In this document: positions 11,272-22,499 of the stretch, one piece after another
Layout: every line of letters begins with the position of its first letter
Numbering within the stretch: position 1 is the first letter of the stretch
From: Larix kaempferi
Lineage: Eukaryota; Streptophyta; Pinopsida; Pinales; Pinaceae
Assembly (NCBI GenBank): GCA_027924585.1
Contig: BSBM01000486.1
Location: 40,502,001-40,566,000, forward strand
DNA: 64,000 nucleotides
Direction of reading: 5' to 3'
Translations under genes and position numbers: made by a program
Notes under the pieces: generated by a model
What the model was told of the DNA's origin: nothing
Databases searched by the model: none
What the model saw: the letters and a program-made list of their open reading frames with translations, nothing else

Positions 11272-13040
11272 ATGCCCCCTGATGTATGAGGTTCGGAGAG
11301 TATTGTAGAGTCGATAATGCATCAGGTTTTCTATTGTTTCTCTCTTGTTCTATAGGACGAAGCATATGTGGAAAAATATGGTTCTCCCATGGGGGAATAT
11401 TGTTGGTGACAACCGTTGGAGCTGTAGTAGAGAATAGTTTTTATACAAACGAGGCGGGGATACCCATGCTCATGAAATTTTTTTAAAGTGATTACAATGA
11501 GAGAGGACCAAGGGGTCGACTCTACTATGCTATTGGGACATGGATGAAGGAAGCTTCATTCCATGTTTGAGTAAATGGTCCAGGAACTATTGCAGGGTGC
11601 TGAAGAAGTGGAACTGCTAGTGACCATGATAATCCCATGGGGGTGTGGGACCAAACTGGTATGTGAATATGCCTGAGAACCTCACTATACTAAATAGATT
11701 GCTACCATGATTTCCAAATGTTAACACTGCTACCTTCAAAAGTACGTTTACCCTTGATGCAATGATGTGTTAACGTTGAGCATAGGGGAAACCACTTAGT
11801 TAGGGAGCAGTAATGACTCTCCATACTAAGTTTGAGGTGATCCCTTATGGTGATTGAAAGGGGTCCTAAGCTACAACTGCAACTACTGCAACTCTCAGAA
11901 TGTAGTTTTTTTGCGTCGGCGAGAGTTGAAGTACATGATAAGACAAGAGTCTTATCCTGAGAACCTAGATCATATTGTAATTGACGGGTGGATAGAAAAA
12001 CCTGACACAATATTGGTTAATAAGTGTGGGGATCATTACTTCCTTTGATCGATGTAAACATGGGGAGTGGGGACGACATCTTTCCTTTCGAAACGACACA
12101 AATTGAAACAGACTGAGACAAATTTCAAATGAAAGGGAGCTGAGGGAGACGCAAAACAATGAGTGATGGTAACTAGCAAAACAAATACTGCTAAAAATAT
12201 GAAGACTCAAATGCATCGATCAAAGATGACCATGGGTTGCTACCAAAATAATATGGTGTTCCTGTGATGTGAGGTGACGAGGGAACTTGTTTGTACTTAG
12301 AGAATATTGGTGGGATCCCCGTAGCTTTGGGTGTGTCGAGGATGAATTTGATGATGGGCGTAGTCCCCACGGTTTTGAGTGGATTGGGGGACACTTTCCA
12401 AAGATGAAGTGGGGGATAACTTGTAGACGTAGAGACAAGTTCCCCATGAAATGATGCCATGTAGTGTATACCTGCGGAATAATTGAATATAACTGGTTGC
12501 TTTTGAGGGTGGGGGCCCCATAGGTGTCTTTGCAGGAGTGATGATATGAGGGGTATTGTGAAGGGTAAAGTGCTCATGGAGGCATGAGGGGACTTTGTGA
12601 GTCGTTCTAGTAACATTTGTCGAGGGACATGACGACTGTGTACTTGGTGGAGTAAATGCACAACTGTGAAATGATACTCTAAGGGAGGGTCTTTTCACGT
12701 TGGGTCAGATTCCTCAGACTTGTGGGGGGTCAACATCATGGGTGTCAATTGATAACTGGGATGGAAATGGTGCACACACCCATGGGGGGACATGCTATTC
12801 TCAGAAATGATGTTGATGGCACAGCAGGGCAGGGAATGAGATCCCTATGGTTATCAATGGGAATACTGGTAGATGCATTATAAATGGAGGGTAAATAGTG
12901 TCTATATGCAAGTTTCGAAATGATACCTGCGGTAGGGACTTTTGCACCATTTTGATGAAGCATGGAGCCTTGCTCTTATAAAAACAAATGTGGAGGAATC
13001 ATCCTAGTCAAGATCTTGCACATACGTTGGACATACCCAA
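11272..13040 (-). other. Gypsy region between integrase and 3' LTR
   Basis: About 1.8 kb follows the integrase C-terminus. Several overlapping minus-strand frames are open (12191-12661, 156 codons; 12297-12698; 12745-12963), rich in Pro, Ser, Thr and His. I recognise no domain. Some plant gypsy lineages carry an extra frame here, so this could be the remnant of one, or low-complexity 3' UTR. I see no signal peptide or membrane segment that would support an envelope-like protein. Confidence 0.4.
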
Positions 13041-14460
13041 GTGTAGTAAAGAACATGACCAAGGTATTGACAATGAAAAAATCATAAAACCAAAACGAGG
13101 CATATATGTGGGGTACCAAAGTATTAAGGATAGAACCGTTTGAGGTACAAACCATTGACCGAGTGGTACCTTCATGGTTGGTTAAGACATAGGCTCCTTT
13201 TGAGAGACAATTCTTAACAACATAAGGGCTTGTCCATTTAGACACAAATTTCCCGGGTCCTAGTTTACTATCCTTCTTGGCATTAAACAAAAGAACAAAG
13301 GCGCCTTCGTTGAAGGTGCGTGGTCGCACTTTTAGATCATAGTGTGCCTTGGAGCGGAATTTCATGGATTCATTCTATTGAAGAGAGTCATGTCATTATT
13401 CAACGAGGTGTTTCAAGGTGAATAGGCACTGCTCAGGTGCATGGGTATCAGGCAGCAACTCAACGGCGGACTGAAGGGTAGGGATTTGACACTCGATTGT
13501 GAGGACAACTTGTACACCATGGACAAGGTGAAACGGGGTAAAACTTGTGGCAGATTTGATTGAAGTGTGGTAAGCCCAAAGGGAAGGAAAGAGCATGTGG
13601 TTCTAGTTAGTTTTATTTTTATCCATTGTGTGTTGGAGCATAATTTTGAGGATTTTTTTAAGAACTTTGACCTGGCCATTTGCTTGAGGGTAGTAAGCGG
13701 TTGAAAATTCATGTTTAAATCCTAACAAACGCGACATTTCTTCAAACTTTTCGTCATGGAAGTGTCTTTCCTTGTCGGAGACAATTTGTTTGGGAATGCC
13801 AAAGCGGGAGATGGCATGGTTGAAAAAGAATTGTGTTAAAGTCACTGCTTTAAAATCAAATGTGGGAATCGCTTCATCCCATTTGGTGAAGTAGTCCACG
13901 ACAATGATTATCTAGTGGTGACCTTAGGATGAAGCCGTGCGACATTCCATAAAATCAATTGCTCATTTTCAAAATGGGCACGTAGTGATGACCAGATGGA
14001 GCGGTGTAGAGGGAGACCATGTTTTGTAGGAAAATACTTGACAATCCACGCATCGTTTGACGGTGTAAAAAAATATTTGAATACAAAGGGAAAAAAATAC
14101 CCATCTCGTAATATTTTTTGGGCAGTGGCTATTCCGGAAAGGTGGCTACCACATGCGCTGCTATGGAAATCATTGAGAACTTGCTTGGCTTCTTCATGTA
14201 CTAGACATTGTCACAGGATAGTGTCGATAACACAATGATATAGGACGTATCCGATGAGGAGGTATCTTGGTTCTTGATGGCGGATTCTGTGACGATCGTC
14301 ACGGGATAAGTGGGGAGAAAACTTTTGGGTGTGGAGGTAAAGGAGGATATCACCGTAGCAAGGATCTTTGATCGTGATGAGAAAGAGGTTCCCATCGGGT
14401 AACTGGTCTTGGACAGACCCGCTTGTGGTAGTAGAGGGAAGGTCCGTAATGAGTTCATCT
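13041..14460 (-). pseudogene. pol: Gypsy integrase
   Basis: In minus-strand order: the zinc-binding region near 14460-14100 (motifs SRDDRHRIRHQ, HEEAKQVLND, GSHLSG) in shifting frames; the catalytic core at 13899-13603, with MDYFTKWDEAIPT, SDKERHF and the motif YYPQANGQVKVLKK; then SIKSATSFTPFHLVHG (13596-13396); and the C-terminal domain at 13365-13060 with the motif KLGPGKFVSKWTSPYVV. Integrase would insert the cDNA. In the family the third catalytic residue lies in GQVE; here it reads GQVK, so the core is inactive even apart from the frameshifts and stops. Confidence 0.86.
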
Positions 14461-15752
14461 AAGGCCATGGATTTCTGCCTTTTGGGAATAACAAATTTGA
14501 GGTCGAATTCTTGTAAGAGAATAATCCAACGTGGGAACTTACTATTGATAAGCCTACGACTCAGTATGTATTACATAAGATTGGATCCAACAACCATGGT
14601 TGTTTTCCAAAGGAAAATATAGTGGCAAAGCTTCTGTATAGAGAGGATGACTGTGAGTGAGATCTTCTCATCATGGGTGTAGTTGAGTGCAGGTCCGGCG
14701 AGGGTTTTGTTGACATAATATATGACATGTTCCTAGTGGTCCTCAGCAGGTTGGACTAGTATGCTAGCTATAGCGGAATTTGATGTAGATATATATAAAA
14801 TGAAATATTTGTCAAAGTCCAGAGGAGAGATGAGGGGGGCTAATGACAATGCTTTTTTAAGGGCATTGAAGGCATTTTGAGCATAGTCATCCCACTTAAA
14901 TGGCATATATTTTTTGAGAAGCCGTAAAAATCCATGGGCCTGAGTGGCATAGTCGGGAACAAAACGACGAAGAAAGTTGACCTTACCTTGGACACTCTGC
15001 AACTGGCATCGTGTTCATGGGGGAGGTAACTCCAAGATGGCTTGGACCTTAGGGGGATCGAAGGTGATGTCATCTTTGGAGACAATGAATCCTAAGAGAT
15101 GACTAGCAGTGACACAAAATACACACTTCAGGGGGTTTAATCGTATATAATACTTGCGACATCATGTGAATATGGTACGAAGGTCTTGAAGGTGATCACA
15201 TCATTTTTTGGACTTGGTTGTAATATCGTTTAGAAAGGAGAGGATGATATTAGCCAAGTCATTAAAAATGTATGCCATTTCTAATTGGAAAGTGTCTCCA
15301 GTGTTCTTCAAAACGGAGGGCATATCTTTGTAGGAAAAATTGCCCCATGGTGTGGTAAATGCAATTTTGTACTGATCTTGGGGACAGATGCGTATTTGGT
15401 TGTATCTGGAGAACCCGTCCATAAGGGAAAGCATTTTGCTACTGGCGCATGAGTCGACAATTTGGCCGATGAATGGTGTGGGAAAGTTATCCTTGGGGCA
15501 GGCTAAGTTGAGGTCTCGAAAATCAATATAGACATGAATAGTTCCCTGCTTTTTGTTTACTGCGACAGGGTTGGACACCCATGATGTGTAAGCAATGGGA
15601 AAGATAAATCCGACTTGCAAGAGTTTCTCGATTTTGGCTTTGATTGCGGGGGCCTTAGAAGGGTGGACTGGGCATTTTTTTTTTCGGATGGGGATGGCAT
15701 TGGGACAAGTGTCAATATGATGTTTGACAATTGTTAGGTCAAGACCTGACAT
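14461..15752 (-). pseudogene. pol: Gypsy reverse transcriptase and RNase H
   Basis: The frame 15752-15201 carries the RT fingers and palm: KIEKLLQVGFIFPI, a short FRDLNLACPKDNFP motif, and SLMDGFSRYNQI. The catalytic loop, normally Y-x-D-D, reads F-L-N-D, so one of two metal-binding aspartates is lost. After stops and a frameshift, the thumb (LNPLKCVFCV, HLLGFIVSKDD) and connection/RNase H start (15002-14733, VNFLRRFVPDYA) follow. The RNase H N-terminus reads YISTSNSAIASILVQ, lacking the usual first aspartate, and its C-terminal half is badly degraded down to 14461. Confidence 0.88.
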
Positions 15753-15884
15753 TTATTCATATGACCACACGAAAACGCTATGAAATTCTTTGAAGAGAAC
15801 GATGAAGTAAGTGATTTCTTGTGGTGAGAAATAAATCTCGATAGAGATGTTTTCAACAACTCTTGGTGTGGTGGATATGTCGAC

Positions 15885-16349
15885 CTATATGGTGGGGGAG
15901 ATATTGGTAAGATTACCATATTCGAATGCATCCAGGGCAGGAATAGGGTTCTTGAACCAATCGATATGACTACGGGGTAGAAAGCCTTTTGACTCGATTG
16001 TGTATCGTTGTTCAGTGGGTAGTGTTTGTGGATCCTTCCCACTAGTCGCCGAGGACCTATGATGGAAGGTTTCCCATGGAGGTTCAGTGGTGTTCATAGC
16101 TTCGATTATCTCCTCGTCTATGGTGAATACATACTCTTCAAGCATGTCTTCGTCTGAAGAGCAGGGGTCTTCATTCTTGGTCAGAAGAGGGATTGCATCG
16201 AGGTGCAGGATGTCGAGATAGGGCAAGGTAGTTGGGGTGGGTGCTAGAAACTCGTCTTGAGGGAAGATTAAGGGATCCAGGGCTTCACGGGAAATCAGTG
16301 ATTGGGGATCATGATATCTAAAGGTATCTAATGGACGTGTCCTCCTCAA
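15885..16349 (-). pseudogene. Gypsy pol linker upstream of RT
   Basis: A 154-codon minus frame rich in acidic and proline residues, lying between the zinc knuckles and RT. It has no domain I know. In gypsy polyproteins this position holds the variable protease-RT linker. Its frame differs from that of RT, and the two are separated by stops. Confidence 0.5.
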
Positions 16350-16649
16350 TTACTGTAGGAAGGGTGGTCCCACAAGGGGTGACGTTGTCAGCTAATCGAC
16401 TTTGGTTGCATGCAAAGTGCGAAATGTAGTGATGAGAGGACACTGGAATGAATGGTGAGACATTAAACTACATGAGAGACAAGGTCAAGTGGATTTAGTA
16501 TGATTTAATAAGATGGTTGGGATTTATGAATGCTGCGGCGACTATTGGTCGGGTATGGAGTCAGCCCACCGTGGGGAGGGCCTGGTTGGGGTCACCATAG
16601 TACCCGTGGGGATAGTAGTCTCCTCTGGTGATGAGGGAGGTGAGGTATC

Positions 16650-17222
16650 TTACAAGGTTTGGGTGAGGTGAATGGTTTCCAAAGCCTCTCGATAGCGAGG
16701 GAGGTCAGGGAAATGATGTGTATAGTGCCCATACTGAGAACATATGGAACATGCATGATTCATATGCATTGCTTTGTACTTAGATGTGGGTGAGGGTGAT
16801 GTGCCCCTTTTTATTGTCGATGGAGCGCGTGTTATACACACAGGGGTTTTGAGCAGAATCCTTAGCTTTGGAAAAGTAGGGCATCAGTTGGTTGCATGGC
16901 CTTGCTTCCCACAAAGAGAACATGACTGTGTGACCCTTTGATTGGGATTATTTATCATAACTGGGGATTTTAACTCCTGTTGGTTGATTCCCCCTGCTTT
17001 AGGCTTAGCAGTTTCTACTGGATTGGATATCATGTTAGGTAATAGGGGACCTTTCAACTTTAGTTGGTTGGTGCCCCCATTGGCTGTCTTAGCAACGACC
17101 CACTGTGGTTTAGTTGCAGATGTCATAGGTTGGGATGTCGTAACTGAATTTGTTACAGGCCTTGCAGGCATAGCAGTCAAAACAGGGACAGACTCATAAT
17201 GGGCGATTGGTTTAGAAGCCAT
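16650..17222 (-). pseudogene. Gypsy CCHC zinc-knuckle remnants
   Basis: Two knuckle-like motifs occur. CSLCGKQGHATN near 16920 has the first three ligands of C-X2-C-X4-H-X4-C. CSICSQYGHYTHHF near 16760-16720 has Phe where the last Cys should be. Both would bind RNA if intact. Pro/Thr-rich sequence precedes them. Finding knuckles after the protease-like sequence is unusual for gypsy order; tandem knuckles in a rearranged or long gag-pol are possible, so I keep the order as seen and do not interpret it further. Confidence 0.5.
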
Positions 17223-17246
17223 CTCTACGTATGGTGGTGTGAGGTA

Positions 17247-17841
17247 CTATACCGGTATTCCCAAAGTTATCCCAGGTAGAGTTAATTGAGCCATGACCAA
17301 TGTCCCTTGTACACTCGTGGGAGGATACAAGAATGGGATTTGAAAAATTGGTGGTCCCGATGGGATCAACATTTGTTCAATGCCATGTCTCGGTGGTGGT
17401 GCTGATGATGGTGTTGAGTTGGAGGAAACACCATTTTCAGCGATGAAAAGTGTGCACATTAGGCCATTGGTCAATGTAGAGATCTTAAGTGGTGGTCCTG
17501 AATACACTCCTAACAAATTGGAGTCCTTGTACATGCCAAGGACGATGTCAACATATGGTTGATCATCGCACAATACAGTCGGTAGGACATTGTCGGGATT
17601 TATTATTGTGTTGGGATTATAGTAGTTAAGTTGGTCAAGGGTAACTAGCTTCCCATTTAAAGGAAACATCATGATATGGAAGACCGAGGGGCGTAGTTAT
17701 ATGTATGCTACAGAAGACCAACTTCATGGAATACATATAACTACGCCCCAAGAGGATGTTGTAGTTGAGTTCAGCGTCGACTAATTCAATATCGATCATA
17801 ACCATGTTTCCTCCCAGCTCTATGGGGACATTTTGGTACAA
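17247..17841 (-). pseudogene. Gypsy protease-like region
   Basis: Two minus frames (17841-17635 and 17672-17247) carry the C-terminal retropepsin-like sequence of plant gypsy elements: VDAELNYNILLGRSYMYSM followed, in the other frame, by MFPLNGKLVTLDQLNYY. The active-site D-S/T-G was not found in an open frame upstream. The frame switch coincides with the 19-bp inverted repeat at 17688-17749, so a local template-switch event may have broken the reading frame. Confidence 0.7.
17688..17749. repeat. Perfect 19-bp inverted repeat in gypsy protease
   Basis: Arms 17688-17706 and 17731-17749 are perfect reverse complements (GGGGCGTAGTTATATGTAT) around a 24-nt loop. One arm encodes the conserved LLGRSYMY stretch on the minus strand; the other lies where unrelated codons are expected. 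Confidence 0.9.
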
Positions 17842-18143
17842 TCCTCTTGGTTGGGATGGTCGCCCATCATATGTGCGCAGAGCAATAGACGAGGGGACCA
17901 GCTAAGGATATCCTAATAATTTCCAGACTTTGGCAGACATAATGCAAGTGGATGTTCCTTCATCGATGATATAACAATGAATCATGATGTTTTTTACCAT
18001 TACTGGAACTTGAAATGTGATTGACAACGGTAGTTACAGATCACTTTATCGAGATCAAAGGTCATGAGGTGTGAGTCGGATGGATCGACGACGCCGAGTG
18101 CATTGAGTAATTCCTTTCGTTGTGTTGGGAAATATTGTAACAC

Positions 18144-19660
18144 TTATAATGTGGACATGGCTTCCAGGGATTGAGCCAAGTCATCCACAATACTGTAATT
18201 GTGGGTGGCTTTCATGTGAGGTTTATTAGGGGTATGCTGAAGTGGAACTTTCAAAATATGTGGGATTTGTTCAGAGTTTGGTTGAGGTATTTGTAGAGGA
18301 TCCCCCAAGGGGATAGAAATGTCTTCCACTTGGGGGGTGGAAGGCCCATCATACCCTTTGGTGCGTGTTTGAAGGATGATGTCCAATGTATAGATATTTT
18401 TGAAAGAGCCATCGTCGGGTGGGCGAGGGTCTTGTTGTTGTGTAACTACTCCTTGATTGGAAAAGGGTTCTTGTAACACATCGGTTTGTGGTTGGGGAGG
18501 ATTCGCTTCGCGCTGTCTTCCTTTTGGATTCGACTAACTGTTGAAATTCAGGGATAAGAGGACAATGATGGGTGTAGTGATGATAATCACCGCAAATGGA
18601 GCAACAATAATTGGTCCTCAGGGTGGGATTCTTCCCTTGTTTGGGGGGATTATTAGTCCCTGCATTTTTGTTACCTGTATTCTAGTTTTGCTGGGGAGGG
18701 GGGTTTCCCCCTTGATCCAGCTACTGATTCGGTTTTTTCTTACCTTTCTTCTTCTCCTAAGTCCGTGGATTTTGGGGTTTTGCGATGTTCAATTGCTCAA
18801 ATTGTTGAGCTTGTTGAATGTAAGAAAGTTGAACTAGGTTAACCCCCATGTGGGGGGCAGGTTGCTGACCAGTTGGGCATGGGAAAGGATAATATAGGTT
18901 TTATCCCAGGCGTGGGATAAATGCGGTTTGTGTTCCATAAGAGGTGGATGTAGGAATGGATTGCGCCATTGGCGGTGTAGGAACTGTCGTCGCTTGGCTA
19001 ATGTTTGGGTAATGTTTGACCAGCTGATGATGTTGGTACCGGTGTAGGGGGTACTAACACAAGTGGCATGGATGGGTAGTGTGGAACCATGTTGAATGGC
19101 ACCGACGTGGTTGGAGGAACCTTTCCTAAATGGGAAATGGACTCAATAATCCCATCCATCGAATGGGATGAGCCCGAAGGTGTAGGATCCAATGACTGAT
19201 GTCGAGGGGCATAAGGGAAGATAGTATAAAGGTAGTCAGATTGTGCATATATGAGATCGAAATGATGTGCTTTCAAAATAACCTCTTCCTCGCTTTGTGG
19301 CATGGAGGTGGCGACATCTTTAGCTATGGCAGGTTGGAGAGATTTGATGAACCAATCCAACAAAAAGGGAGGTTGTATTTCAATCTTGCATAATGTGCGG
19401 CGTCTACGCCACTCATTGATGTGGTCTGCGATGTGAGTGGAAGTATTTTGCCAAAAATCAGTGAGAGTTTTGAGGCCTAGATCATGTCATATTGGCAGTT
19501 GAAATTACGTAAGAAATACAGTGGCCAATGTCACAAATGTGGAATGGGTCCCACTTGTTAGGTTCACGTACCATTTTGTTGTCATTTTGGTGACAGTACG
19601 CTGGAAGAGGCAAAGCCTCACAGGGTCATCCACTATGTTGTTAGATGAACACCATAAGTG
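18144..19660 (-). pseudogene. gag: Gypsy gag, downstream part
   Basis: The region immediately next to the solo LTR (19660-19400) reads as capsid in broken frames (DPVRLCLFQRTV, TKWYVNL), then LLDWFIKSLQPAIAKDVA (about 19363-19300), a typical plant gypsy gag signature. Pro-, Ser- and Gly-rich sequence follows (to 18998, and again 18479-18144, with PPDDGSFKN). Several stops and frameshifts separate these pieces. Upstream gag continues at 22091-22499, beyond the inserted solo LTR. Confidence 0.75.
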
Positions 19661-19665
19661 GAAAG

Positions 19666-22085
19666 TGTAACGTCCCCATGGCCTCCTTAGGCCACAGAAG
19701 ACCCTCTATTACTTTTTTTTTCTTCCTTTGTTTATAAAAACTCCCCATAGTCACACTAATCTCGGATCCGCATCTTGCCTCTGCGATCCACAGCCCGCAA
19801 CTGAAACTTTCCACAATCCGCAATCGCACCTTTCTGTAATCCGCAATCCGCAATCGTGGGTGCGGAAATGTGGGATATAAATTTTCTGCTAAGTGACTTT
19901 CTGCAATCCGCAATTCGCAATTACGGGAGCGGAAATGCGGAAATCCACTTTTCTTTCCGCCAAACGTCTTTTCGCAATCCGTATTGTGGGTGCGGAATGC
20001 GAAATTCTAACTTTCCCGCTAAACGGTCTTTCCGCAATCCGCAATCTGCAATTGCGGGTGCATAAATGCGGAAATCTAATTTTTCTGCCAAACGATCCTT
20101 CTACAATCCGCATTGCAGGTACGGAAATGCGGAACCTAACTTTTCCGCTGAACAATCTTTCCGCAATCCGCAATCCGTAATTGTGGATGCGGAAATGGCC
20201 ATGCTCCAAACCTTTAACCTAAGCAACTTCCAAGGGTCACAAATTCTTTACCCTTGGTCCAAACGAAGCAAGGTTGGTACCGTTGGAAAGCTCTTGGAGA
20301 GCTCTATCAGTTGGTGTAATCCCCTGCCCAACTGAGGTATCCAACCCCTTCATTTTCTCCTCTGAATTTTGGTCTGCAAACACTCTAAGGCACTTTCCAA
20401 CCCATAGCAGATTTCTACTTGGTTCCTGCCATAACCTATCTCTCTCTAACTCACAGGGCAATTTAAGAATACCACAGGCCTTTGAACCATTCCATGATTC
20501 AATGAGGTCATCATTCCATTATAGGATTAACATCTCATACAAAATGCACATAATACAAACAATTAAGTCTATCCATACATCTAACACATGTAAGATTAAC
20601 CATGCATTAACTCATGCAACTATATGAAGTATTTCAACCAGTACTCAGCCTTCTACTCGGGCTTACATGTGGTCTACTTATTGTTCACATTCATTTAACA
20701 GCTTGAGAAAAACATCATAATAATAGCATATAAATAACACCATTCATTCCACAGAACACTTATCTTTGTATCTTGAAGTTTCCCCAGCAACTGGCTAAGT
20801 GAGAGCAACATTCCACCCAACCTTAGGTCTCTATCCATCCTATACTCTTTCAGCTGAGAGACCAGCCCCGACCTGGGCTATGTATCCACTAAGGAGGGCT
20901 AGGTAGGCTCTCTAACAGTCAAGGTCCACTCCAATGTGAAACCAACCTCTGGCTGGGTTTATCAAGCAATCCATGAAACATACTCGTGCTAAGCCACCCC
21001 GTAGTTGGGTTTATCAAGCATACCCCTGCTAAGCCAATCTACAGATGGGTTTATCAAGCATACAGGGTAACATGGAGGTTATTTCTAAGTCAGTGAGCTC
21101 AACCACAAGCTACAAACATCTCATTCACTCCGCATATCAGGAACCGACATTATCAACCTCACCCAACACAAGGAAGACCCTCTTCTCTACTGCACAGTCC
21201 CTCGAGGCCCCTTCCCTTCCAATGCTATTCAGGGTAGGCATAAGAATGTCCTATTGCTAGCTCTATGAGATCCCAATCTTCACTGAGTTTATCAAGAATT
21301 CCCAACCCTTAACTCTATCTCTTACGTCCACTTAACAAGTTGGTTCATTCCAAGGTTGCGGACTAGACTCTGTCCCGCAACTCGGCTCTCTGCTTGCGGA
21401 TTCAGGATTGTTTACAGCTTCCTCGAGCTATTCACATCCTACAAACTGCCTTCAAACTCATCTTCAGGTTTCTACTCAAGGATCACGAATATGCATGGGA
21501 TCCCTCATGTACTTAGTTCTACTTCTTCGGCTCTCTCCGCGTTTCAAGGTCTCTTCCCAATAGAACACATCCTCTAACCAACAACCAACATGATGAATGA
21601 ATTCATTGCAGAACCCCAAAAAGGCCGAATGTCCAAATGTCTGAACCCTGACTCCCATCTCAGCGGCATTTTTATCCTACTGCAAATATCCCCACAGGAT
21701 TACCTTCTCCACGTTCTGTAACCAAATCCGTACCTGTACATGGAATCAAATCGGCTATTCCTGCCCAAGTGGCAGGATGGGTCACCATCCCACAGCCCCC
21801 TCACCTCTCCCTAGTGGATACCTTCGCCCCCTTCTCATTAGTTGCCTCACTTAACCAGTTTAGGGTATTTTCATTACAATATTAAACATTTACCTCTATT
21901 ACAAAATTTCATGGCTAAACAACACATGCACAGTTTCACTATCCAGTATTTTCCTATGAAAGCAACCTTAAACATCCACTAGTGGGGCCTTGGCCTTGAG
22001 CTCCACACTAGGATCGACATACACTGCATAAACACAATATTTACATTGAGGCCAATAATTACTAAGGCAGGGTAGGGGTATTACA
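19666..22085. mobile_element. Solo LTR (2420 bp) inserted in gypsy gag
   Basis: The sequence begins TGTAACGTCCCC and ends GGGGTATTACA. It is flanked by a perfect 5-bp duplication, GAAAG, at 19661-19665 and 22086-22090, and gag resumes on both sides. TG...CA ends with a 5-bp duplication are LTR-retrotransposon hallmarks. I see no internal repeat of the ends, no primer-binding site and no pol, so a solo LTR left by LTR-LTR recombination is the best reading; a small non-autonomous element is the alternative. It contains a minisatellite (19788-20200) and imperfect repeats of GGGTTTATCAAGCA at about 20955, 21006 and 21047. Its transcriptional orientation is undecided. Confidence 0.85.
19788..20200. 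repeat. Minisatellite built on CCGCAATCCGCAAT
   Basis: Five to six degenerate units of roughly 59-72 bp. Each has CTTTCCGCAATCCGCAATC, then a reverse-complementary GTGGGTGCGGAAATGCGGA, then a short TAACTTTTC-like spacer and CCGCYAAACG. Each unit therefore can fold on itself, and both strands have open frames across the array (for example 19893-20180 + and 20209-19889 -), which I regard as repeat-derived. Confidence 0.88.
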
Positions 22086-22090
22086 GAAAG

Positions 22091-22499
22091 AAATGATGTG
22101 GTTGGAAGGATAGTCTCCCTGCTTTCCTTCGAATTTGGGAATGTCGGAGGGAAGCTTGTCTGGCATAGACAACCATGTTGGATCATGAGAAATGGGATCA
22201 TTGGTCAATTTGGCCAAATCAGGTAGATTTAAACTAGCCATAAATGGAAAGGTAGGGATGACTTCTCTTTCCATTATGTGTGGGATGTGATTTCCACGAG
22301 GGGCAGACCCAGGTGGTGTTGTAAAAAATGGTTGACCTCCTATGAGAGAGGATGGGTCAAAGGGAACCGAAGGATCTCCAAGGGGAGAATCCAGCGGGGT
22401 ACCTCTTCCAATGGGGGAAGAAGTGCTGTAAATAATAATTTCTTCGAGAGGAGAAAATGCACCTATCAAGGCTTGGCATCGACCAAATGATCCTATCAA
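22091..22499 (-). pseudogene. gag: Gypsy gag, upstream part
   Basis: The minus frame 22499-22062 ends in a gag N-terminal motif (MPDKLPSDIPKFEGKQGDYPSNH) where plant gypsy gag proteins read PKF-G-x(3)-D-P-x-N-H. It is cut by the solo LTR at 22086, and the capsid continues at 19660. The N-terminal ~100 residues are Pro/Gly-rich with no known fold. A start at 22499 is only a guess. Confidence 0.75.

Noticed and set aside
12191-12661. Calling the region after gypsy integrase an envelope gene.
   Set aside because: No signal peptide, membrane segment or known envelope motif is visible; only a tentative accessory region is reported.
19893-20209. Overlapping frames of about 90-106 codons on both strands near 20 kb.
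   Set aside because: They run through the CCGCAAT minisatellite inside a solo LTR; openness is explained by the repeat.
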